Program-made: the position numbers and the translations under genes | The notes under the pieces: generated by a model | Databases searched by the model: none | What the model saw: only the letters and a program-made list of their open reading frames with translations | Told to the model about the DNA's origin: nothing | Shown: piece after piece, positions 1 through 5,889 of the stretch | Layout: each line of letters starts with the position of its first letter | Numbering within the stretch: position 1 is the stretch's first letter | Assembly: GCA_025656895.1 (NCBI GenBank) | Contig: JAHXHF010000237.1 | Coordinates: 1 to 20,372 of the forward strand | Length of the DNA stretch: 20,372 nt | Source: a gamma proteobacterium symbiont of Bathyaustriella thionipta | GTDB taxonomy: Bacteria > Pseudomonadota > Gammaproteobacteria > Chromatiales > Chromatiaceae | Direction: 5' to 3'

Positions 1-30
1 CTGAAGCATTGGCGTTGGTATTTATAGGGC

Positions 31-83
31 AATTGCCAGCATTTACTCAGTGAGCTGGAATTTTTGATAAAGTACGCTGAGTA
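31..83. promoter_or_regulatory. Nested inverted repeats upstream of the barrel protein gene, possible operator
   Basis: Two overlapping dyads are visible. AATT(g)CCAGC at 31-40 pairs with GCTGGAATT at 54-62, leaving one bulged G and a 13-nt spacer. TACTCAG at 44-50 pairs with CTGAGTA at 77-83. A weak sigma70-like pair, TTTACT (42-47) and GATAAA (66-71) with an 18-bp gap, lies among them. MerR-family regulators bind dyads between -35 and -10, and a merR gene closes this operon, so an operator is possible. The first dyad followed by five T's could instead be the terminator of a gene left of the window. Either reading is inference. Confidence 0.3.
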
Positions 84-89
84 GTTACG

Positions 90-770
90 TTGCTGTTTTG
101 CATGGCTGCGCAGGCAATGGGCATTCGTTCCTTCGTGGCTTTGCCTATTGAAAAAGGGGGTGCTGTACTGCGGCTGATTGATGAGCAGAATACCAGTACC
201 GACACCAATATAATGGCCGCCAATGTCGCTTATGGCATCAGTGGCAAGCAGGCCCTCTTTATGGGACTGCCTTATCGCCTGTCATCCGGTGACGGTGATC
301 GTCTGGGTGATGTCAGTCTGCTTTACCGGCATATTGTCTGGCAGGTGGATGATCTGCAGGGCACCAGCCGCCTGGGTTTGCTGGGTGGGCTGGTGTTGCC
401 GACTGATAAAGAACGTGATGTGCGGCTTCAGGCCGGTGCTGTAGCCACTTTTTATCGGCAACGGCATGAGTGGGATCTGGATGCCCTGTGGATTGAGGGG
501 CGCGGTATTATAGAAGACCGGGCACGTTACGATATCGCCTGGCAATATCGCTTGTCACCGGCACAGCATGAAGGCTGGGGGGTTGGCAACGAGTGGGATA
601 TTGACCTGGAATTGGGCGGACGCTGGCAACGAGGTGACAGTATGGTGCATCAGGCCACAGCAGGATTGCAATACATCACCCGCAGATGGGTTATGGAAGG
701 CGCTGTTGTGCGGGATTTGAATGGCCCGGACGATACGCGTTTTTTATTCAGCACACGGGTGCATTTTTGA
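90..770 (+). CDS. Outer-membrane beta-barrel protein (transporter-like), start uncertain
   Basis: The protein appears to be a small outer-membrane barrel. A short hydrophobic stretch ending in AQA resembles the end of a signal peptide. The rest alternates polar and apolar residues in amphipathic strands, and the chain ends in a terminal Phe (STRVHF), typical of barrel proteins folded by the BAM complex. It has about 226 residues. The only reachable start at the 5' edge is TTG at 90, which gives a signal peptide without a basic n-region. The frame is closed by TGA at 78-80, just after codons reading DKVR, so the true N-terminus may be broken or start unusually. It is the first of three co-oriented genes with a thioredoxin-fold protein and a MerR regulator, which suggests a metal or redox stress role. 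The substrate is unknown. Confidence 0.7.
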   Translation: MLFCMAAQAMGIRSFVALPIEKGGAVLRLIDEQNTSTDTNIMAANVAYGISGKQALFMGLPYRLSSGDGDRLGDVSLLYRHIVWQVDDLQGTSRLGLLGGLVLPTDKERDVRLQAGAVATFYRQRHEWDLDALWIEGRGIIEDRARYDIAWQYRLSPAQHEGWGVGNEWDIDLELGGRWQRGDSMVHQATAGLQYITRRWVMEGAVVRDLNGPDDTRFLFSTRVHF

Positions 771-804
771 TGCGCACAAACAACATTTTGTAGAATGCTC
801 AGGC

Positions 805-1077
805 ATGAGTATTCTGCTTGAATTATTCAGTGCGCCGGGTTGTCGCCAGTGCGCTCGGGCACTTGAGAGCCTGGAAGCCATTTTGGCGGATTGGCCGGAT
901 ACGGATATTGTCTGGCGACAGGTGAATATACTGGAAGAACTGGATTACACCGTTGCCTGCGGAGTTCTGGCGACTCCGGCAATAGCCATAGACGGAAAAC
1001 TGGTCTTTACCGCTTTGCCTTCTGCGCAAAAGCTGCGACAGACCTTGCAGCAACATCTGCGTGCTTCTCAGGATTAA
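805..1077 (+). CDS. Small thioredoxin-fold protein with CXXC motif
   Basis: This is a 90-residue thioredoxin/glutaredoxin-like domain with no signal peptide, so it is probably a cytoplasmic thiol-disulfide protein. The active site reads GCRQC (Cys13 and Cys16) after the first beta strand, and ATPAIAIDG near residue 60 supplies the cis-proline loop expected of the fold. The size matches stand-alone glutaredoxin-like thioredoxins rather than full thioredoxin (~105 residues). I chose ATG 805 because the longer frame from 721 runs through the end of the preceding gene and adds residues unlike this fold. It starts 34 nt after the barrel gene and ends 4 nt before the merR start. The redox partner is unknown, and the context suggests handling of a thiol-reactive metal or oxidant. 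Confidence 0.8.
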   Translation: MSILLELFSAPGCRQCARALESLEAILADWPDTDIVWRQVNILEELDYTVACGVLATPAIAIDGKLVFTALPSAQKLRQTLQQHLRASQD

Positions 1078-1081
1078 TTTT

Positions 1082-1498
1082 ATGCGCCATTCATCCACAG
1101 CAGGGAAGGGATATCGCATCGGTGAAGTGGAAAAAATGACCGGCCTGAGCGCGGATACCCTGCGTTATTACGAAAAAATTAAATTACTGGTGAATGTTTC
1201 CCGAAGCGCGGCCGGTATCCGTATGTATGATGACCGGGATATATCGCGTCTGCGTTTTATTCAGCGCAGCAAGGCAATGAATTTCTCGTTGCAGGAAATC
1301 GCCCGCCTGCTGGAAATGCGTGATGATCCCCAGCATGTGCGTAACGAGATACGCGAGCTTACCTGGCAGAAACTGGCGCAGATAGAAACCCATATACAGA
1401 CCATGCAAAGCCTGCGTAACGAGCTGACCCTGCTGGTGAATCTGTGCCGGAGTTCGGAAGAGGGCTGTCCGATTATCCGGCAACTGAATGAGGAATAA
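1082..1498 (+). CDS. MerR-family transcriptional regulator, heavy-metal subgroup-like
   Basis: This 138-residue DNA-binding regulator has the MerR layout. An N-terminal winged helix-turn-helix (GYRIGEVEKMTGLSADTLRYYE) is followed by a long dimerisation helix and a C-terminal loop with two cysteines in the form C-X6-CPII. That resembles the CueR metal-binding loop (C-X7-CPII) but is one residue shorter. In my alignment by eye the position of CueR Ser77 / ZntR Cys79 is an Arg, so the metal, or whether one is bound, cannot be assigned. The start at ATG 1082 is favoured by an AGGA box at 1070-1073, 8 nt upstream, inside the end of the thioredoxin gene. It probably regulates this operon through a dyad in the upstream promoter. 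It converges with the next gene with a 4-nt gap. Confidence 0.88.
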   Translation: MRHSSTAGKGYRIGEVEKMTGLSADTLRYYEKIKLLVNVSRSAAGIRMYDDRDISRLRFIQRSKAMNFSLQEIARLLEMRDDPQHVRNEIRELTWQKLAQIETHIQTMQSLRNELTLLVNLCRSSEEGCPIIRQLNEE

Positions 1499-1502
1499 AC
1501 AA

Positions 1503-1632
1503 TCAGGGACGACGCGGCGCTACCCGGGAAAACTCTCCCAGATATTCGCGTGTCCACCAGTTACCCGTTTGCTGTTGTTGCTGCTGATTGGTGAAATGGT
1601 AATGATAGGCTGAAACCCTGAGGTAACGGGGG
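1503..1632 (-). other. Displaced C-terminal tail of the lipase maturation factor gene (frameshift remnant)
   Basis: On the minus strand the codons after the C5 run (G5 on plus, 1628-1632), read one base out of frame, give KAPRYLRVSAYHYHFT, then a six-Gln run, NWWTREYLGEF and a TGA stop at 1503-1505. YRYRFT-like and WWxRExLG-like endings are typical of lipase maturation factor proteins. Removing one C from the run joins both parts into a 488-residue product that ends 4 nt from the convergent merR stop. Confidence 0.8.
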
Positions 1633-2970
1633 AGCTTTGGCGGCAAAGGGGTTTTTTTCCAGTAAACCGGTTATCGCTTGCTGATTATGCCAAAGCCCCA
1701 GCAGGAAGGGTTCCAACCAGAAACTGACCTGCGGATTTTTTGTAGGCACAAACCACATCATCCAGTCCAGCCGGGGCTGATGCGGCACAATAAAGGCGGG
1801 CATACGTTCTACCGGTCCGGGTTTGTAGCGAAACACATAGGCTTGCCAATGCTTGCCATCCTGACTGCCTTCAATTTGCAGTTCCATGCGTTCGGTCTGC
1901 ATGGTGGGAAATACATGATAAACATTACCCAGGCCGAAGCTGTGCATAACAGCCGTCATATTCTGAAACGGTTGTGGCAAAGGTTGGCCGCTGATCATGC
2001 GGTAAGACAGGCTGATGCTGCTCAGCATAATGAGCAATGCGAACAATTTTAATTTCCAGCTGGCATCTGCCTGCACCGCAAAAGCGCCGCTTGAATGTTG
2101 CAGATCACGGTTATCGGTGCGCCGGTGTTGCATGTGCCGGGGAAACAGGCGCATAAGAAAACGGTCGTCCAGCAGGAAAAGGCACAGCACTATGGTGAGT
2201 AGATTGATAAAATTGTGATTGCTGGTAGCGATAATCAGCAGTTGTAATGCAATGGTGAACAAAGCCGCAAAGATACGAAAACGGCGCGGCAAAAAAATAA
2301 ACAGTGGCACGATGAGTTCAGCAAAAAATGTCACCCCCACGCCTGCGTGCAATAGCCATTGCGGCAGTTGCTGCGCGTACCAGGCACCGATATGCGGCAA
2401 TGGCTGGGTTTCAAAATAATAGTCAAGAGCGGTGAAATGGGCCCAGGAGGGGTCGCCACTGAACCATTTGGATAAACCGGATAGAAAGCGCAGCCGGAAC
2501 AACAACCAGTGAAACAGAAAGATCAACAGATGATTGGGGCCGTTGACAAGAAAAATGGCCAGAAAGCCGGTTTCCATGAGCAGATAATCCCACTGGAAAT
2601 TGGTAAAAACCTGCCCGGCGTGATACAGCGACAGATAACAGACAAATAATGAGATTAGTGCAAATCGCTGGCGGATGGCAAAAAACAGCAGCACGGCAAA
2701 AATACAACCGCTGATGGCCAGTGCAAACAAAGCGCCATCACCCGCATAAATCCATAACAGATTGGGCAGGCGCCACAGGGATGACCAGCCGTATTGTTGC
2801 CAGCTGGCATCCAGCACAGACTGAAACGGCAAGATGCCCTGAGGCCCGGCAAGGCCTTCAATTTGTACCGATAAAGAATAAAAAGCGGCCAGATAAACCA
2901 GTGCCAGCAGTCTGAGAAACAGCCAGCTGACCAGTTGATAATCCGGCGCGTAACGGAACAGTCTGTACAT
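1561..2970 (-). CDS. Lipase maturation factor family membrane protein, C-terminus lost by frameshift
   Basis: This polytopic membrane protein belongs to the LMF1 / lipase maturation factor family, whose eukaryotic member assists lipase folding in the ER. The bacterial role is not established. Family signatures seen are FQWDYLLMETGFLAIF in the N-terminal third, a Trp-rich loop (LSKWFSGDPSW), NFINLLTIVLCLFLLDDRF, and the soluble C-terminal segment with EGSQDGKHWQAYVFRYKPG and PHQPRLDWMMWF. About eight hydrophobic segments are visible. The open frame stops after 469 residues in a non-family tail (SLSLPFHQSA...). The expected family C-terminus continues in the next frame, so this copy appears frameshifted at the G5 tract 1628-1632. 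The start MYRLFRYAPDY at 2970 fits the family. It lies 44 nt after the small exported protein gene. Confidence 0.88.
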   Translation of the reverse strand: MYRLFRYAPDYQLVSWLFLRLLALVYLAAFYSLSVQIEGLAGPQGILPFQSVLDASWQQYGWSSLWRLPNLLWIYAGDGALFALAISGCIFAVLLFFAIRQRFALISLFVCYLSLYHAGQVFTNFQWDYLLMETGFLAIFLVNGPNHLLIFLFHWLLFRLRFLSGLSKWFSGDPSWAHFTALDYYFETQPLPHIGAWYAQQLPQWLLHAGVGVTFFAELIVPLFIFLPRRFRIFAALFTIALQLLIIATSNHNFINLLTIVLCLFLLDDRFLMRLFPRHMQHRRTDNRDLQHSSGAFAVQADASWKLKLFALLIMLSSISLSYRMISGQPLPQPFQNMTAVMHSFGLGNVYHVFPTMQTERMELQIEGSQDGKHWQAYVFRYKPGPVERMPAFIVPHQPRLDWMMWFVPTKNPQVSFWLEPFLLGLWHNQQAITGLLEKNPFAAKAPPLPQGFSLSLPFHQSAATTANG

Positions 2971-3014
2971 GTCTCAGCTGCGCTGTATTACTGCACAATG
3001 AGTCATCATAGTGC

Positions 3015-3272
3015 CTAAGGCTGTTGCATATCCGGCTGAGGTGCTTTCAGTGGCCGGTAAATTGAATCCGGTTGCGTTTCCGGTAACGGTGCTGACACTG
3101 GCTGAATATAAGGCTGGTAAGCCGCTGGTGGCGGGTAGTATTGATACGGGCGCGCGGCTGGAAAGTAAGGCCGGTAGGCAGGCCGGTGATGAGAGCGGTT
3201 GCCGAAGGCAAAATTGAAACAAAAAAAGGCCCCGGCCTGCATAGGCAGCAGGAACAAGCTGATAATAAGCAT
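3015..3272 (-). CDS. Small exported Tyr/Pro-rich protein, unknown function
   Basis: The 85-residue product starts with a clear signal peptide (MLIISLFLLPMQAGA, likely cut before FF). The mature part opens with FFCFNFAFGNRSHHR and continues as low-complexity sequence rich in Pro, Tyr and Ala (PYQYYPPPAAYQPYIQP). It has no transmembrane span after the signal and no known catalytic motif. I chose ATG 3272 over an in-frame TTG at 3293, which would overlap glcE and only lengthen the n-region. The gap to the glcE stop is 14 nt, so it is probably co-transcribed with glcDE. No strong ribosome binding site is visible. I do not recognise a family. Confidence 0.6.
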   Translation of the reverse strand: MLIISLFLLPMQAGAFFCFNFAFGNRSHHRPAYRPYFPAARPYQYYPPPAAYQPYIQPVSAPLPETQPDSIYRPLKAPQPDMQQP

Positions 3273-3286
3273 TTTTTCAGTCAGTT

Positions 3287-4342
3287 TTAGCAATCGCTGT
3301 ACATGCGCCCCGGGTTGAAAATGCCATCAGGATCAAAAGTATGTTTCAGCCGCTGCTGAAGCCTGGCGGATACTTTATCCAGCGGCTGAAAAACGGCTGA
3401 ATTTCGATCACCATTAGCAAACAGTATGGCATGTCCTGAATATTTTTCAGCCAGTTCCCGCAGCTTGTCAGCCGCTTGCGTTGAAATCAGCCAGCGTTGC
3501 GCCCCCGCCCAGTCGATAATTTGTGTTTGCTGTTGAATGTCGGCATCAGGCCGGACCGATAATCGCCACAAGGGTTCCCGGCTGTTGAAAAAATCCAGCT
3601 TGTGATCACGCAGGTCTGACCAGAAAGAGGACTCTTCGCTTTCTCCGCCGATTTGCTGCCTGATCTGTTGCAGACTGTCGGGATGAGCAGAGAAACGCAG
3701 TCGCAATTGCCCCTGCATCCAGCAGGCTCCGCTCTGGCGATAGGGTTTGAGCGCCAGTTTTCGCATGGTTTGCAATGCTTGTGTGGCATCGCATTCGTGC
3801 CTCAGGGTCAGTTCAGCTGGTGCTCGGGGCAGCAGTTTCAGGCTGACTTCGGTGAGCAATCCCAGGGTACCCCAGGCACCCGCCATGAGGCGTGAAATAT
3901 CATAACCGGCCACGTTTTTCATTACCTGGCCACCAAAACGCATGTGCCGTGCCTGTCCGTCTACAAGCCGGATACCCAGCAGACTGTCACGCACCGCGCC
4001 GTTCCAGGGACGGGAGGGGCCGGCCAGACCGGCGGCTACCGCGCCCCCTATGCTGGCATCACGGCCATTGAAACAAGGCGGGTCAAAAGGCAGTGTCTGG
4101 CAGTTTTTTTTCAGGGTTTCCTGAATTACGCTGACCGCTGTACCGGCACGCACGCTGATGACCAGTTCCGATGGGTCATAAGCCACTATACCGTTCAGAC
4201 GGTTGCTACTGAGTATCTCGCCCTGGCTGTGCCGCCCCAGATGCTGTTTGCTGTGGTTGCCGACAATTTGCAGGCTTTGCCGATGTTTGGCCGCGTAGCG
4301 GATTTGCTCCTGCAGGGCCGAGGCCGGATCTTCGGTGGTCAT
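3287..4342 (-). CDS. glcE: Glycolate oxidase FAD-binding subunit GlcE
   Basis: This is the second FAD-binding subunit of glycolate dehydrogenase, which with GlcD and the iron-sulfur subunit GlcF oxidises glycolate to glyoxylate at the cytoplasmic membrane. At 351 residues it has the family length. The FAD-binding PCMH-type half contains SIGGAVAAGLAGPSRPW, GAVRDSLLGIRLVDG and FGGQVMKNVAGYDISRLMAG, all characteristic of GlcE. The C-terminus has FDPDGIFNPGRMY, shared by FAD-linked oxidases. Its ATG overlaps the glcD stop by one base (TAATG), indicating translational coupling. No glcF follows. The next genes are a small exported protein and a lipase maturation factor family protein. Confidence 0.93.
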   Translation of the reverse strand: MTTEDPASALQEQIRYAAKHRQSLQIVGNHSKQHLGRHSQGEILSSNRLNGIVAYDPSELVISVRAGTAVSVIQETLKKNCQTLPFDPPCFNGRDASIGGAVAAGLAGPSRPWNGAVRDSLLGIRLVDGQARHMRFGGQVMKNVAGYDISRLMAGAWGTLGLLTEVSLKLLPRAPAELTLRHECDATQALQTMRKLALKPYRQSGACWMQGQLRLRFSAHPDSLQQIRQQIGGESEESSFWSDLRDHKLDFFNSREPLWRLSVRPDADIQQQTQIIDWAGAQRWLISTQAADKLRELAEKYSGHAILFANGDRNSAVFQPLDKVSARLQQRLKHTFDPDGIFNPGRMYSDC

Positions 4343-5811
4343 TAAAAGCGTTCCAGCTCGGGATGCGCTAACTGTCCGTTATGCACATGCATGGCGCCAA
4401 ATTCGGCACAGCGGACAAGGGTAGGAATGGCCTTGCCGGGGTTCAACAGACCGTCCGGGTCAAAAGCCGATTTCAATTCATGGAAGCAATTCAATTCGTC
4501 ACTGCTGAATTGCACACACATCTGGTTTATTTTTTCCATGCCGACGCCATGTTCGCCGGTGATGCTGCCGCCGTAACGCACGCAAAGCTCCAGAATTTTG
4601 CCACCGAATTCTTCGGCGTGTTGCAGTTCGCCGGGCTGATTGGCATCGTAAAGTATCAACGGATGCAGATTGCCGTCACCGGCATGAAACACATTGGCGA
4701 CCCGCAGTTTGTAGTGCTGCGACAGGCTGTCGATATGCTGCAGGATTTCTCCCAGATATTTGCGTGGAATCGTGCCGTCCATACAATAATAATCGGGCGA
4801 AATGCGTCCCACTGCGGGGAAGGCCGCTTTGCGACCGGCCCACATTCGTTGTCGTTCTTCGCCGCTGTGCGCCTGGCGAATTTCACTGGAGCCGCTGTTT
4901 TGCAGGGTCTGCATCAGTTGGCGGTAATCGGTTTCCACATCTGCGGCTGTGCCATCCAGGTCACACAATAGTATGGCGGCCGCATCGGTCGGATAACCGG
5001 CATGAATAAAATCTTCAGCTGCTTGTATGGAAAGACGGTCCATAATTTCCAGTCCGGCCGGAATGATGCCGCTGGCGATAATGTCGGCAACCGCGTTGCC
5101 GGCCTGCTGCAGTTGTTCGAAGCTGGCCATCAGAGTGCGTGTTTGTTGCGGTAATGGCAGCAGCCGCAGGGTAATTTCCACCACGATGCCGAGCATGCCT
5201 TCCGAGCCGGTCATTAACGACAATAAATCCAGCCCGGCACTGTCCAGCGCGCCGCCGCCCAATTCAAGCAGCTCGCCATCCACAGTAATGACTTTCAGTG
5301 CCAGCAGGTTATTAACGGTTAAACCGTATTTAAGGCAATGCACACCGCCGGCATTTTCAGCCACATTGCCGCCGATGCTGCAGGCAATTTGCGAGGATGG
5401 GTCAGGCGCATAATACAGCCCGTGCGGACGGGCGGCTTCGCTGACAGCCAGATTGCGTACCCCGGGCTGCACTCTGGCACGGGTATTCACAACATCGATT
5501 TGCAGAATTTGATTCAGGCGCGCCAGACTGAGCAACACACCATTTTGCAGTGGCAGCGCGCCCCCGGAAAGACCGGTTCCCGCACCCCGGGCAACGATAG
5601 GTGTTTGATACTGGTGACAACAACGCACCACCGCCTGTACCTGTTCGCTATCGGCGGGTAGTACCACCAGCATGGGTTTGACCCGGTAGGCTGACAAGCC
5701 GTCACATTCGTAAGGAATGAGCTCTTCATCACGGCTGAGTACATGCTTGTGGCCGACAATAGCGATTAATTTTTCCAGTAGATGGGCTGCGGCTTTCATA
5801 CGGCTGATCAT
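4342..5811 (-). CDS. glcD: Glycolate oxidase catalytic subunit GlcD (FAD-linked oxidase)
   Basis: The 489-residue protein is the FAD-linked 2-hydroxyacid oxidase subunit GlcD. The FAD-binding half shows VARGAGTGLSGGALP, PDPSSQIACSIGGNVAENAGG and the glycine-rich MTGSEGMLGIV. The C-terminal half contains FHAGDGNLHP and TGEHGVGMEK, followed by FDPDGLLNPGK. These are the standard GlcD/lactate dehydrogenase-like motifs. It would oxidise glycolate together with GlcE. The start is either ATG 5811 or ATG 5799 (MKAAAHLL). Neither has a purine-rich ribosome binding site, and an extended -10-like TGCTATGAT overlaps the first ATG. It is divergent from the GGDEF-EAL gene with a 78-bp gap and is the first gene of the minus-strand cluster. 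Confidence 0.93.
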   Translation of the reverse strand: MISRMKAAAHLLEKLIAIVGHKHVLSRDEELIPYECDGLSAYRVKPMLVVLPADSEQVQAVVRCCHQYQTPIVARGAGTGLSGGALPLQNGVLLSLARLNQILQIDVVNTRARVQPGVRNLAVSEAARPHGLYYAPDPSSQIACSIGGNVAENAGGVHCLKYGLTVNNLLALKVITVDGELLELGGGALDSAGLDLLSLMTGSEGMLGIVVEITLRLLPLPQQTRTLMASFEQLQQAGNAVADIIASGIIPAGLEIMDRLSIQAAEDFIHAGYPTDAAAILLCDLDGTAADVETDYRQLMQTLQNSGSSEIRQAHSGEERQRMWAGRKAAFPAVGRISPDYYCMDGTIPRKYLGEILQHIDSLSQHYKLRVANVFHAGDGNLHPLILYDANQPGELQHAEEFGGKILELCVRYGGSITGEHGVGMEKINQMCVQFSSDELNCFHELKSAFDPDGLLNPGKAIPTLVRCAEFGAMHVHNGQLAHPELERF

Positions 5812-5814
5812 AGC
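5806..5814 (-). promoter_or_regulatory. Extended -10-like box at the glcD start
   Basis: On the minus strand the bases read TGCTATGAT, matching TGnTATaAT at all but one position. If used, transcription would begin close to position 5800, next to the second in-frame ATG (5799), giving a nearly leaderless glcD message. No convincing -35 is seen, and the box also contains the first candidate start codon, so the call is tentative. Confidence 0.25.
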
Positions 5815-5836
5815 AGGAAAGCGACGAAAAAATCAT

Positions 5837-5865
5837 TTGAGCCGGGGGAAAATCGGGAGTAGTGT
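5837..5865 (+). promoter_or_regulatory. Weak sigma70-like promoter candidate for the GGDEF-EAL gene
   Basis: TTGAGC (5837-5842) and TAGTGT (5860-5865) are separated by 17 bp in the divergent gap, and a good Shine-Dalgarno (GGTGGAGAG, 5875-5883) follows. The -10 matches only half of the consensus, so this is one possible reading of a short gap that must hold two divergent promoters. Confidence 0.25.
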
Positions 5866-5889
5866 GGCGATAGAGGTGGAGAGTTTTTT

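Noticed and set aside
721..804. Upstream extension of the thioredoxin-fold gene to ATG 721
   Set aside because: It lies inside the barrel gene and adds residues with no place in the small thioredoxin fold; ATG 805 begins right at the first beta strand.
3273..3293. TTG 3293 as the start of the small exported protein
   Set aside because: It would overlap glcE by 7 nt with a rare start codon, while ATG 3272 gives a normal signal peptide.
4381..4971. 196-codon open frame antisense to glcD
   Set aside because: It is fully antisense to a well-supported gene, shows no recognisable motif, and fits chance opening opposite a coding frame.
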